A stretch of 64,000 nucleotides of DNA, taken from positions 520,642 to 584,641 of the forward strand of contig JXTC01000089.1 in the NCBI GenBank assembly GCA_002914845.1. Reading direction: 5' to 3'. Below the pieces are notes generated by a model. The model ran no database searches and was not told the origin of the DNA. It saw only the letters and a list, made by a program, of their open reading frames with translations. Position numbers and translations under genes: made by a program. Source of the DNA: Trema orientale (lineage: Eukaryota > Streptophyta > Magnoliopsida > Rosales > Cannabaceae). Each line of letters begins with the position of its first letter. Position 1 is the stretch's first letter. Positions 36,412 to 48,730 of this stretch are shown one piece after another.

Positions 36412-37439
36412 AGGTACTAGAACATCAAGTTGCTGACCACAAAGCCAGTCAAGGAACACTTGGTCCTCTCATATATGATTCAGGGCACTTCTACAAGCCT
36501 ATTCAAAGTGATGATCGTGGCTCTAATATATCTTCCTCTATGAGCATTCCGACCTCTCTCTTTTTCTCTCCTTCTCGTTCCTAGATCTGAAAAGACTAAA
36601 ATAAAATCATAAGTTTTTCTTTTTATCACAGTTTGATCTATCTGCATATTTATATTATTTTTCTCAAAGTAATTTACAAATTCGTAATCTTTTTTCTCCT
36701 AATTACGAGCTTTGAGAAGTGATTCACTTCAATTACTAACTATATTTCATGATTTGATTTCATATTTGTTGATTATTCGTCTCTCTTTCTTCTCGGCTTG
36801 GTTATTCAGAAAATATTTAAGAATTTTTTTTATTTTTGAAAAAAAAAAAAAATTTTGGCTTTTCAAGGATATTGCATTTTTATTTTTGGGCTTGAAAATA
36901 ATATCTGCATTATATGACATTGATAATATCCACATCAGAATTTGAAAAGTCAAAGGAAATAATAATTTGTCAGCGTGCCTCTGTGAGTCAACTATTATAT
37001 GTGCCAATTGAATTCTTGGTGTTTGCTTATTTAAAACAAACTAATTTGTTCGTCTTTTATATTATTATTGTTAAGATTAGAAATTTACCATCTAAAAATC
37101 TTAATTATTAATTAACTATTTCATATACTCCTCAAATTAAATTCTATTTTACTTTGTAAATGTTCATATTACAAGATTAAGTTCTTGAAGGAGTTTTAGA
37201 TTCTAGATCATATACTAGTACTAATTGGGTTATTAAAAATAATACCCAATAGTTTTAGAAGACTATATCATGAGTTATCTTCAAAACGATAGAGAAAAAA
37301 CCAAGCTTGCCAATAGAATTTAAGATATCGAGGCTTTATATTTATGGAAGTGAAGAATATGCCTGAAAAGAAATATATTTGAGAATTGAGTGGGTTTAGA
37401 GAATGAGAGAGGAGAGATGAAAAGGAGAAAAGGGCAAAG
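36412..37439. other. AT-rich intergenic DNA
   Basis: No gene or RNA that I can support; long T and A runs only. Confidence 0.45.
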
Positions 37440-38560
37440 ATTGTTATAGAAAATAAGAAATCAATTTGGTTTCTAAGGTAACTGAGGTTTCTCAGTATTC
37501 TCGAGAAATCAATTTGGTTCCTATTCAAAACTATTCCATATCAATTTGATTTTTCTAATTTCCATAGTAATTAGTTATAAAGATTAATTACCCAAATTGG
37601 TTTCTGCTTACTACTCGAAATTAATTTAGTTTCCACTCGAAACTACTCAATATTAATTTAGTTTTTGGTTTCAAGAATAGTGATAACCAATTTTTTTTTT
37701 CAGGAAACTAAATTAGTTTGAATTAAAAATATTTTTCATTTTATTTTATTATTATTATAGAAAATAAGAAACTAATTTATTTTCTCAGTATATGATTTCT
37801 CAAGTAATTGAGAAAAAAATTTTGTTTCTACTCAAAACTACTCAATATCAATTTAGTTTTTCTAGTTTTCATAGTAATCAGTTACAAGGATTGGTAACCC
37901 GAATTGGTTTCTGATTACTACTCAATACCAATTTAGTTTTTAGTTTCAAGAATAGCCATAACCAAATTTTTTTTTTAGGAAACTAAATTTTTTTGAACTA
38001 AAAATATTTTTCATTTTATTTTATTATTATTATAGAAAATAAGAAACCAATTTGGTTTTTCAGATAACTGAGAACCTAAAAACCTAATTTAGTTTCTCAA
38101 GTACCTGAGAAACCAATTGTTATAGATTTCTACTCAAAGCTACTCAGTATCAATTTAGTTTTTCAAGTTCCCGTAGTAATCAGTTACAAAGATTAATTAC
38201 CCAAATTAGTTTCTGTTTACTACTTGAAACCAATTTAGCTTATACTCAAAACTACTCAATATCAATTTGATTTTCGATTTCAAGTATAGCTATAATCATT
38301 TTTTTTCAGGAAACAAAATAAGTTTGAACTAAAAATATTTTTTATTTTATTTTATCATTATTTTAGAAAATAAGAAACTAATTTTGTTTCTCACGTAATT
38401 GAGAACCAGAGAAACCAATTTGATTTCTCATATATGGTTTCTCAAGTAACTTAGAAACCAATTTAGTTTATACTCAGAACTACTCAATATCAATTTGATT
38501 TTTCTAGTTTCCATAGCAATATGTTATAAAGATTCGTTATTTTTACTACTTTGTTTTTTC
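37440..38560. repeat. Long tandem array of about 300-bp units
   Basis: Four diverged units, marked by AGAAAATAAGAAACCAATTT-like words near 37448, 37761, 38035 and 38368. Three carry TAAAAATATTTTTCATTTTA (near 37724, 38000 and 38330). Each unit is studded with the near-palindrome AAACCAATTTGGTTT. Unit lengths of about 275-335 bp fit a satellite-like array, now degenerate. Non-coding. Confidence 0.65.
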
Positions 38561-38661
38561 TCTAATATTTAGGAAACAAGAAATACATGTTTGATTTTTT
38601 GTTTTTCTTTTTTCCTCTGCTCAACTTTCAAAATTTATTATATTCTCTTATTATATTCTTG

Positions 38662-39175
38662 GAAACCACAAAGGTTTCTACGAAAGTAGTTTAGTTTCCT
38701 TTAAATAAAATGCTCTGAATGTAAGTAAATTACAAGAAACCACAAAGGTTTCTTACAAAACCAGTTTGGTTTCTTCATAGCAAAATGCCTTATATGTAAA
38801 TAAATTATAGGAAACCAAAAAGCTTTCTAAGAAACCAGTTTGAATTATGTGTAGTAGAGTATTTTGTACATAAGTAAATCACAAGAAACCACAAAAGTTT
38901 CTAGGAAACTAATTTGATTTCCTTTTAGCAAAATGCATTGTAGGTAAGTAAATCACAGGAAACCACAAAGGTTTCTTGAAAATCAGTTTGGTTTCCTTTT
39001 AGCAGAATACCCTGTATGTATATAAATCACATGAAACTACAAAGGTTTTGTGGTTTCTTGTAAACCAATTTGGTTTTTTTTTAGCGAAATGCATTATATA
39101 TAAGTAAATTACAGGAAACCACAAAGGTTTCTTAGATACTAGTTTAGTTTTCCTTTTAGCGGAATGCCCTTGTGG
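38662..39175. repeat. Minisatellite, about seven units of 74 bp
   Basis: Units begin GAAACCACAAAGGTTTCT (38662 and then about every 72-82 bp to about 39115). They continue with an ACCAGTTTGGTTTCCTTTTA-like part and end TGTAAGTAAATCACAG. AAACC and GGTTT halves make each unit partly self-complementary. It shares the AAACC...GGTTT word with the array just upstream. Confidence 0.8.
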
Positions 39176-39729
39176 TGCCCGAAATTCTCACATGCATACT
39201 AAGCCAATAATAAACATGTTCTAATTGCATATTAGGCATTTAGAAGTCATTAATACCACTTTCATAGTAACATACTCATTCCTTATGTTATGTGCATTTA
39301 CATACATATTATTATACTAATGATTGTCAAAATGTCCCGATGCAGTGTAAAGGTTCAATACCCTCAGAGAGAGCTCTTGGTGTGCTAAAAGAACAAAGAA
39401 AATATTTACTAAAGCAATACTATGTGCATATGCATTAAGATAATCTTTGTTGATAACTTAGTCAAATAGTAGTTTTTCGGTAAAATACAATTTTTATGCT
39501 TTTCGGAGCCGTATTCATTGTGTGTTTAACACGTCAAATAGCTTTAATTCAATGTCTAGGACTCATTCCTACCAAATAACTTACTTTTCTATTTTCCCCC
39601 TACTTTTTTCTATCACCATTTCTTCCTACTCCATTTTACTTCCTACCAAACACGACCTAAAATCTATATTTACTAATAAATAATTTGATAAAACTAGACA
39701 ATAAATAATATACTAGTCAATAAGAAGTT

Positions 39730-40090
39730 GGGATAATATTACTTTTATACCTTGTATTTTGACACTTTATTCAATTCATATCTTGTGTTCTGGTTATTAT
39801 TAATATAGACGCTTAGATTTAAAATTTGTTATAAATTTATACCTTGATACCAATTTAGAACAGTTAATTTACTAAGATAATTTAATAAACTTATTCTCGG
39901 ATCAGTTTTTATACAGTTTATTTTTAATTTTTTAAACGGCACCTTAATAAATTAACTGCTTTAAATTAATATAAGGGTATAAATTTGTAACATATTTTAA
40001 ATCTAAGGGTCAATATTGATAATAATTAAAACACAAGGTATAATTTGAATAAAGTGTCAAATTACAAAGTATAAAAATGATAATATCCCT
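39730..40090. mobile_element. Foldback MITE (361 bp)
   Basis: The left arm starts GGGATAATATTACTTTTATA and the right arm ends with its approximate complement (AAAATGATAATATCCCT). The arms stay complementary for over 100 bp (for example TAAATTTATACC / AGGGTATAAATTTGT and CAGTTAATTTA / TAAATTAACTG). No coding capacity; target duplication unclear. Confidence 0.7.
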
Positions 40091-40573
40091 AATAAGTTTA
40101 TTATTATTTTTTCAACTAAATTTGATTTTTATATTTTTAAAAAAAAATCATTTTCCCTAAATATGTATTTTGTATCACTTCCTCAGATAAAGGATAAAAC
40201 AGTAAGAAAAATTCAAGTAGACTCGAATGTTGCCAACGGCTAAGTATCAATTTTCATCTACAAAATCGATAAAAATAACATTTAAAAGATATAAGTAACA
40301 TTAGATGGAGACAAATTATGAAACTTAATATATATTGGGGTTAAAATTGAAATGAGAATTTTTTTTATCGACAATAAATAAATTATTGAATGGGATTTTT
40401 TATTGAAAAGTAGAGAAAAAACATATTGTTTTGAGACAGTTTTCATAAATATTTTATGTTTAGGTTTCAATCAATTATGAATCAATAATTCCTATAAAAA
40501 TATTAACTGCACTATCTATTAAACTTTCCGATCCTATTGCTTGATATGTGAACTCTGATAAAATATCTCAATT

Positions 40574-40793
40574 TTTAATAATGGATAATGCTATATGTAT
40601 CAAAATTTGTACCAAATTTTTAATACCAACACATGTGACATTTGAGTTGGCATAATTTAATTGGTGCATTAAAACTTACTACAAATAAGTTAATGATATT
40701 CACTAATTGAATATTACCAAGTCACATACCACATGTGTTAGTATTAAAAATTTGATAAAAATTTTAGCACATATAGCATTATCCTTTAATAAT
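40574..40793. mobile_element. Foldback MITE with 9-bp target duplication
   Basis: The element at 40583-40784 (202 bp) starts GGATAATGCTATATGTATCA and ends TATAGCATTATCC. Its arms are complementary further in (AATACCAACACATGTG / CACATGTGTTAGTATT). Exact 9-bp direct repeats TTTAATAAT lie at 40574-40582 and 40785-40793, again suggesting a Mutator-type insertion. Confidence 0.8.
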
Positions 40794-40917
40794 ATTGCAA
40801 AACATAGTGTAAGCCACGTGTAAACAGTGGAACATGATGATAAAAAAGAGAATGTTGCAATCTAATTCTTGTTAACAAGTTTTCAAATGAAATTTAACCT
40901 ATTTATATTTATATAAG

Positions 40918-41058
40918 GGTCATAATCTAGTAGGTATTTTTTTTACCTATTTATAGGTAATTTTTTTTAGCTGTTGGATCAATTATCTAATAACTGTCAT
41001 AATTTAATAATAATAAAAACATATTATTTAATATTTTTCTCTCTCTAACTTTTAAGCA
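40918..41058. mobile_element. Truncated relative of the MITE at 3995-4236
   Basis: TCTAGTAGGTATTTTTTTTA, ACCTATTTATAGGTA, AGCTGTTGGATCAATTATCT and CTCTCTCTAACTTTTA follow the order of the 3995 element. The right terminal inverted repeat is missing. Confidence 0.55.
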
Positions 41059-41149
41059 GTGGAACATAGTGTAGTCCACGTGTAAGTAGTGGAACATGAT
41101 AATTAAAAAGAGCATGTTGCACCCTAATTTTTGTAAGAACAATGCTATG

Positions 41150-41320
41150 AGGGACCAGTAGTGCCCAATAACATGACGAATGACGTGTCAGTTTGTTACT
41201 AGGTGATTTTAATTAATAAAGTAGATCTTATACGAGCCCCATTTGAAATATAATTATAATTAAGCTAGTAACAAATTGACATATCATATGGTGTTACACC
41301 ATAGTAATGTGTTATTTGTT
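41150..41320. mobile_element. Small foldback MITE
   Basis: TGACGTGTCAGTTTGTTACT near 41181 faces CTAGTAACAAATTGACATAT near 41264. The complementarity extends outward (ACCAGTAGTGCCC / CACCATAGTAATGTG). No target duplication defined. Confidence 0.55.
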
Positions 41321-41329
41321 TAAAAAAAA

Positions 41330-42279
41330 ATAAAAAAACACAAAAATAATATAGCATCTCTGACATAATTTTAAGTCACATATTATATTTTTTTTTATCC
41401 AAAAATAAAAGTAGTCTAACTAGGCATTTCAAAAAAAAAGTAGTCTAACTAGGATTTTTTAAACATATATACACACAAAATACTCTAATAGCCTTTAAAA
41501 CATGTCGTTTTGAGTGAAAAGGGCAAGAGAAAAGCAAGTTTTACTAGTTGTTCCCATAAACATTATGTCGCTCTTCGCTCAGAAACCTAGGACGTTGAGA
41601 CCTTTTTTTTTTTTTTAAGGGTTTAGGACCTGAAGCTATATATGGGTATTTAGTGTTGCGGTTGCGAAGAAGAACCATTTTGTTTCTCAACCTTAAATGA
41701 CATTTTTTTTACAGCATAACCTTTTAAAAGTGTTTAGTAGACTCATAATCTCTACTTTAATGAAACATATAGTTTCCCTATAATACCCTTAATTAATAAT
41801 GGTGATTCATAAAATAAAAATAAAGCCAAAAAATGAATAAATCCGTGAAAAAGAGGGGGGGAAAAAAGAGAGACAAAACGCAATTAAGCAGCTCCAGCCT
41901 ACCATTCGAGCAATTCACGCAGGAAAGAAAATTGCAATCTCTCTTCCATTGTTCTTCTCTTCTCTTAGCATCTGGATCTGAGTTTCCTACCATTCCTAAG
42001 AGTTTAGGCAAGCATCATTTCAAGTCTGCAAGCTTTGAAAGCAAGGGTGAATTCATATACTTTTCACATAGTGTAATATCAAAAGCACCATCTCAATTCT
42101 ATAAAATCTTGTTCAAAATAAGTTAAGATATAGATGTTAGTAAGTTAAAGTTTAGTTTGTGATCTACTTTTCCATGTTTAGAAGGTCAATTTTTTTTTAA
42201 AAAAAAGGACTAACAATGTGGATTTGAGCTTGCATTTTAGTTTTTTATGCAAAATGTGATTCTGGGAAGAAGATGAATA
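41330..42279. other. Intergenic DNA without a supported gene
   Basis: An open frame on each strand at 41793-42126 matches nothing that I know. AT-rich, with an ACATGTCGTTTT word near 41502. Confidence 0.4.
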
Positions 42280-43210
42280 GTAGGGCTCGACTAGAGATCG
42301 GATCCATTCGAGTGCTTTATAAAAGTGTAAATAGCTCGATTGGATTCGTTCTAAAGCTAATTATGTAACTCGATTGGTTCCAGTCGAGCCCGGTTGGACC
42401 TGTTCGAGTTTTGTATCCGTGGATACACAACTCAAATAGGTCCAATTGAGCTTGATTGGTCCAATCGAGCTTCTTAATTTATTATTTAATACCTTTTTAA
42501 AATATTTTGATAGGTATTTTCTGTGGCTACCAATATTTATCAATAACAATATTAAATTTATATTGCACAAATGACTCGTATGAAAATATATGTTCAATAT
42601 AATGTGGAATGGGAGGAGAATGAAGAGTCTTACGAGTAGTTATCAAAGAATACAGAAACTATAGTTCTTGATTTTAACAAATCTATTATTAAATTTTCTG
42701 AGTTGGTGCTTAAATTATATGATAGGCTTAGTGTAGACCAAAATAATACAAAATTGAAACTAAGTTACTTGATACAACATGTAAATAGGAAGTGCGAGCA
42801 ACAAAGATGGTAAACTCAGAGTGTTTTTTCATCCGAACATATTGCAATTATCATACTTGCTTCCTTCTCAATCAAAACATACAAGCAAGTTTGACAATAG
42901 TTACTGAGATGGTGAAATCGTATTTTGAAGTTCAAAAAGATATATTGAGTCCAAAATCAATAAGACACCAAGACAGCAATTTAGGTGTAACAACGGAACT
43001 GTAATTCTAGTTGGTAAAACGACAACAGAATAAGGAAAACGACACGAATTTATAGTGGTTCAGCTGGAATTAAAGCAGCCTACATCTACTTTTAGATGAT
43101 TTTATTCTGAAAATTGATAAGATGAGATTTATAGTAATCTCTTCGAGATTTCGGATCTGGCCCCCATCTCTTATTTTTGGGATCTATATATAATGTTAGA
43201 AATAATCATA
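42280..43210. repeat. TCGA-rich repeat and transposon-derived sequence
   Basis: Between 42285 and 42480 the words CTCGATTGG, TCCAGTCGAGCCCGG and CCAATTGAGC recur. The same vocabulary reappears at 44690-45920. The phrase CGAATTTATAGTGGTTCAGC (43047-43066) resembles LTR sequences of plant retrotransposons. No intact domain. Confidence 0.45.
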
Positions 43211-44252
43211 GTGATGTTCAGGGACAGAGCTAGGATTAAAATCCAGTGGAGGCATGACTTAATTGAGAGCTTAATCTCAAACACTGATATTATAATTTAT
43301 AATTGACATTCTAAGTCCAGATCTAAAAGAAGTTGTGCAACATCAAGTTCTACACTACTCGATTTCTTTCCACCATTATTTTCTTCAATAGAATGGGGAT
43401 TTTTGTTTAAACTGACTCTCTATAACTGTTACACGTAGAATGCAACAAGTAAAAAATTTAAGAAAGTATTTAATTTAATGACTTTTAGATATCAGAAAAG
43501 TATTTAATTAATGACTTTTTGAAAACATAAAAATTAAATTAATAACTTAGCTATCATTTATAACTAATAAAAATTGAAAACCTAAAATAAATATAAACTA
43601 AATGATATAATTTATTTATCTTACAACAAAAACTAGTTTTTTTTTTTGAAATTTTACATGTCTAATTAGTTACAAATAGAGTTAATTTTAATGTTTAATT
43701 TTTGAATTGGGTGATTTTAAGAACCTTAATTTTTAGAATCATATTTTCAATTTTTTAACCTAATAAAATAAATTGAAATTTTATCTAATAAGAAACAAAA
43801 TGAAGAAAATAAGTTTATTGCTTAAATATCATTGGTTTTGTGATCCCCTAACTCTCATGTGCTTCTCTTCTCTTTTGTTACTCTCGACATATTTCTTCAT
43901 ATTATCTTTCTTCTTTCTTTTTTTATTTGTTTATCTACTACTTTTTTTTTTCATCTATTTAGTTTTATTTTCATGTATTTGTTATTTTCATTTGTGATAT
44001 TTTTATAAAATAACTATATTTGAAAAAAATGGGCTTTGATTAGGGAAAAAGGGCCCCAAAGTAATGGGCTTTAGAAGAAGTTTAAGACTAACTTAATACA
44101 ACACTTTATAACAAATTTAACACAATAAGTTTATATGTATATATATCATATTATATAATAATGTATATAATACATAAAAAAAAAATTGGCAAAATTTCAA
44201 TGGGGGCAATTGCCCCAACTGGCCCCTATGCAGCTCCGTCCATGGTGATGTT
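43211..44252. mobile_element. Non-autonomous hAT element with 8-bp target duplication
   Basis: The element at 43219-44244 (1,026 bp) begins CAGGGACAGAGCT and ends AGCTCCGTCCATG, inverted repeats matching at 11 of 13 positions. Both sides carry the exact 8-bp direct repeat GTGATGTT (43211-43218 and 44245-44252), the hallmark length for hAT insertions. The inside is AT-rich and lacks a transposase frame. Confidence 0.82.
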
Positions 44253-44689
44253 ACTGTAGCGAGTAGGTAGGAGCAGTTAGGAAATGATATAGAACTGTCA
44301 TAAGTGGTTGAGTTTATCCCCCATTATCTTATTTATTGTGCCACAATTATTTTTCCAATAATTGAAGATACTGCTTGTAGTGGGCATGCTCGCACGTAAT
44401 CTATTCGAGCGGGTCTTCTCACGTAGTTTATGGATGACGTAGTTAAAAATGTGCAGCCCTTTCGAGTAAACACATTGAGCAGACCCTATGAGCATTTTTG
44501 AGCAGTGTAGAAAACATGCACAACAACTATGATGCAAAACCGTCGTGTTCTAATAACATATTGGAAAGCTTGGAAGGAGAAAAAAAAATGCTCACAACCT
44601 TCTTAGGGATTCATCGGACTTAAGTTTTCGGTTACTCCCTGCTTATTTGTATATGGTTCGGAAGATGAATCTTAGCACAATCACACATG

Positions 44690-45920
44690 TAAAGGTTTCC
44701 AAAATGTTTTAATATGAACTCCTATGAACTCGATTGGCTCTATTTATAGCTAATCGGGTCTATTCGAGCTCAAAAGAAACTCAATTGGGTCCAATTATGC
44801 TCTAATCAGGTATAGTTAGGTTTTCTAGAATCTTTTAATATGGATTCTTATAAACTCGACTGGCTACATTTGTACCCAACTAGGTCCACTTGAGTGAATC
44901 CAACTTAGTTCTATCGAACAATTCGAGCCTAACTAGACCCATTTAAGTTTGGATTCAATTGAGCGTCAACCCAATTTGTTTCAAGTAGCCTACTTGTGAT
45001 CCATTCACATAAAACATTACATTATTCATTAGGAATAAAAGGAATATGAACAACAAATAATTATATTAATAACATTGTTTATTATTTTCAAATTACAAAT
45101 TATATTTTATAACTTGATTGAATGAAACAGTATTTATAAAGATATATTGTAGACTACTTGTAATGAATCTTATATACTTCGACCAGGGGCTTGTATCCAA
45201 GATAAGCAAATCAATCTTATAAGTCTTTCTTAAGAATTTTTAAAAGAAATTTGGATGAGAGAGAAATGATTTTAGGAATTGTAAAAAGGTAAATAATAAG
45301 AGTAATGCTATGGACACTAATATCTTATACAATCTTTGGTGTAACATTTTAGTATCCCAATCTTTATTCAAGTATTTTTGGTGTAACATTTCAGTTTCTT
45401 TACATAATTTTTAATTTTAATTCCCAACATCTAGAATATTATTAAAAAAAATACAGTACAATGTGATTATTTTCTTGGGATATTCAACCGAACCAATCCA
45501 CCATTTTTAGCTAATATTCCAACCAAACTAACTAAAGATAAAAAAATGACTTATCTTATAAGATTTACAAACTACCTAATTAGAGCTGATCGGAGCATAA
45601 TTGGACCTAATCGAGTTCCAGTTGGGCACATGTGGAGCCATTCGAGTTCATAAGAGTCCATATTAAAATTTTCTGGAAAACCTTACTGAATTGGATCGGA
45701 GTATAACTGGACCTAATCGAGTTTCTTTTGAGCTCGACCAGACCCAGTTGGGCACAAATAGAGCTAGTTAAGTTCATAAGAGTCCACATTAAAACATTCT
45801 AAAAAACTTGACTGGATCATAACTGGACCCAGTCGAGTTTTATTTGAGCTCAACCGGATCCAGTTGGACATAAATAGAGTCAGCCGAGTTCATAAGAGTC
45901 CATATTAAAACTTTCTGAGA
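44690..45920. repeat. Inverted and tandem repeats of a TCGAGC-rich unit
   Basis: Three tandem units of about 120-125 bp at 45595-45920 share AACTGGACCxAxTCGAGTTT and GTTCATAAGAGTCCATATTA, followed by AAAACxTTCT. Inverted relatives lie at 44690-44960 (CTATGAACTCGATTGGCTCT and so on). Together with 42280-42480 this looks like one large rearranged element with inverted ends, into which the hAT element at 43219 may have inserted. Confidence 0.6.
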
Positions 45921-46262
45921 ACTGGAAAGGAGTCCGATCGAGTGCTCTGTCTTCACCGTGTTTAACTCTCCAAATGCAGAAGAATGAAGGAGAAGAAGAA
46001 GAAGAAGAAGAAGAAGTGCCGGTTCTTCTTTTCTTTTGTTGTGCCTCGAATGCCTCTTGTAATTTTAGTTTATTAAATGAGTGATTCTAATTTTATGTTT
46101 TTTAAAATTTTAACAGGGATATATGCGGGTTTTCTCCAAACCACGTCCGAAACAATAAAAAACCAAAATTATTTAAAAATAAACTGATTATAACAAGGTC
46201 AGTATTTAAAAGTGCACTTGCGAGAAGGTCATGGACCTAATTCTTCCTTGCGGGGAACCCGT
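45921..46262. other. Intergenic DNA before the SICKLE-like gene
   Basis: Contains a (GAA)n run at 45992-46016 and no gene. The SICKLE promoter presumably lies here; no TATA box is evident. Confidence 0.4.
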
Positions 46263-48730
46263 TTCTAGTGTCCACCGTGTGGCCCAAAAACCCGTCCGTA
46301 CTCCGTAGCCGTCGTCTGCCGTCGAGAGATTATTCCGATTAGGTAAGTAAAGTTAGTATTTATATATCTGGGTCTCTTTATTGCATTGAAATTATTTGCA
46401 ATTTCCATGGCCATGACATTCTTTCAGTTTCTGAAAAACTTGAAATTGTATAACACTCTCTTTTTTTTTTTTTTATTCTGAAGCCATGGATTTTTTTTTT
46501 TTTGTTGTTGTGATTTCTGGGTTCTTCTTTCTGGTTTTGTTACTGGGTCTCAAACAAGTTTATAGTTTTTATCTAATTTTTCACTCTTGTTCTTATCTGG
46601 GGTTCTGGTAATTTCTGTCCTTGTCCTCCTTATACAGCTATTTATGTTGATGGTTCTGTTTATTCTACCAAAATGGGGAAGAACGTGTTTTTTTTTTTTT
46701 TAAGAAATTATTTTCGTGTTTATGTGAGGGCTACTGTAGCCGATTCAAGCTTAGTTTCATCTTAATAATTCTTAATAATTATGTTGCTAGAAATGGTTGA
46801 GACTACTTTGGGTTAAAGGAATGTTTTAGACCACCCTTTGATGGTGCATTAATGTTGATCAAGGATTGTTAGCTTCAATCCTGAGTTTAATGAAGTTGGG
46901 TAGTTTTGAGCGTCATTATTTAGATTATTTGAGTTCTGAGTAGCCAATAAGCGGGATACCGAAAGCTATCTATGCCGCTTTCTCCATTGACTAAGTCAGC
47001 AACTTAGTATTTGGAAATTTTGATTGGTGATTTGTGTAAATTTTTCTTTATGTGTTTGCTGGGGAATACGTTCTTGAGGCATGAGTAAACAAGTTCTTGC
47101 TGGGAGGAAAACTTTTGTACGGAAATTCTCTTATCGTTTACATAATGCTGACAGCAGTAGTTCAACATTTCTTAATGTTCTGATGGATCTCAATGTCATT
47201 TCATGTTGTAATGAATGGGGCCGTGACTACTTATAGACATTCAGCTTTTATGGAGGAATCAGAGAAAAGAAGAGAAAGATTGAGAGCAATGCGTGCGGAG
47301 GCTGCTCAGGCTGAAAATTCTAATAGCATTGAAACAACTCCTGGGATACCTTGTTACCTCTCCAATCCACTGATTGAGACCACTGCAGCTATGCTGTCGC
47401 AGGAAGCATCGCGTGCAACTCCTAGGTTTGATTTTTACACAGATCCTATGGCAGCGTTTTCTGCCAACAAGAGAAGGAATACGACAAGTAACCAGAGTTC
47501 CTCGGATTATTATACACCTCCAGTTAACAGTGGTTCATCCATGTTGAGATTTCCGTCTTCTGTCCCAGGTAGCGCATATATTAGCAATACTGTGTATTCA
47601 CACTTTTTGTTTTACTTTTATGTGAAAACATCCTGTTTCTCTTTGATTTTTTGTCTTTTCTAAATTGTAGCTTTCTGGTATGCTAACTTAGTTTTTTTCT
47701 CTAATATATATATTTGATTAGCCTATATGAGTGTTTTTACTAGTGAACATTTAATAGGCTCTGAGTGGCAAAAGACATGTTCTAGGTTTCATCTATTTGT
47801 AGAGACTGAGGGGGTTCATATTACATGGCCTTTTATGCATTGCTACATCCAAACAACAGTATTGTTTCTTTTTCTCTTTTCTTTTATCTACCATTATTTG
47901 ATTATAACGTGATTTTATTAATATTTGGATGCTTAATGCAAAGTATTTTGGCACCAAGATCCTCCTTTTTCTGCCTCTCTTTATTTCCTCAATGTTCCCT
48001 TTTAACTGTGAAGTTGGCAGGACCCAGGAATACTGAAATGACTCCTCTACATCATCAGTTTCAGAGCAATTACTCTCTTGACCAGAGAATGTACCAACCA
48101 CGGGGTTTTGGTCACAACTATGTTTCCCATAGGGCTCCAATAGGAATATCTAGACCCTTTTACATGGATCAAGGAAATCTGGACACCTCAATTGGGCCCA
48201 GCAGTGCAGCGGGTTATAATTTTCCTACTACTCAACCAAGAGGGCATAATTTTCCCTGTCCCAGATTCAGTCCAACAGGTAGTCCTTCTTTCAATGCTGG
48301 ACAAGGCAGAGCTCACTGGCTTGACCAAAGTGCAAGCCCGGTTTCAGGACATGGAGGCGGTCCTAGTCCTAGTTCTGGAAGAGGTGGGAATCGCTGGCGT
48401 GGTAGCAGCCCAAGTCCTAATCCAGGACGTAGAGGTGGACGAGGGCTGGGTTCTAGTGGTCGTCCCTTTACAACAGACAGACCACAGGGGCCGGAGGGTT
48501 TTTATGATGACTCCATGATTGAAGATCCATGGAAGTTTTTGACCCCCGTTATTTGGAAGGAAGTGGATGCTCCATTGAGGAGTTTGAGCACTCCTGACTC
48601 TTCAAGATCTCTTGGCATGAAGAAAACCACAGTTTCAGATGCTTTAAACAAGTCGAATTCTCAGCCAAGCTTGGCGGAGTACTTGGCTGCCTCCTTTAAT
48701 GAAGCCGTCAATGATGCACCAAGTACCTGA
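46263..48730 (+). CDS. SIC: SICKLE-like proline/glycine-rich nuclear protein (2 coding exons plus 5' UTR intron)
   Basis: A GTAAGT donor at 46343 and an AG acceptor at 47244 frame a 902-bp intron in the 5' UTR; the untranslated exon start (about 46263) is approximate. Coding exons 47250-47568 and 48021-48730 give 342 aa starting MEESEKRRERLRAMRAEAAQ. An acidic/basic N-terminal helix is followed by Pro/Ser/Gly-rich low complexity (SPSFNAGQGRAHW, GRGGNRWRG, RRGGRGLG). A conserved C-terminus follows, with FYDDSMIEDPWKFLTPVIWK and SLAEYLAASFNEAV. In Arabidopsis SICKLE (At4g24500) is a proline-rich nuclear protein needed for miRNA accumulation and for splicing and lariat handling (established). 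The call rests on N- and C-terminal motifs and on its place beside RGTA and RAF6. Confidence 0.85.

Noticed and set aside
38662..39175. 74-bp array considered as CRISPR-like or as a coding repeat
   Set aside because: Whole units are repeated, no unique spacers, and frames are interrupted.
39725..40096. AATAAG on both sides as a target duplication of the 39730 foldback
   Set aside because: The left copy is five bases away from the inverted terminus, so it is not a clean duplication.
41793..42126. Open frames on both strands (72 and 97 codons) with a plausible basic segment (DAKRREEQWKRD)
   Set aside because: No known domain, no splice context and no codon signal; kept only as unsupported.
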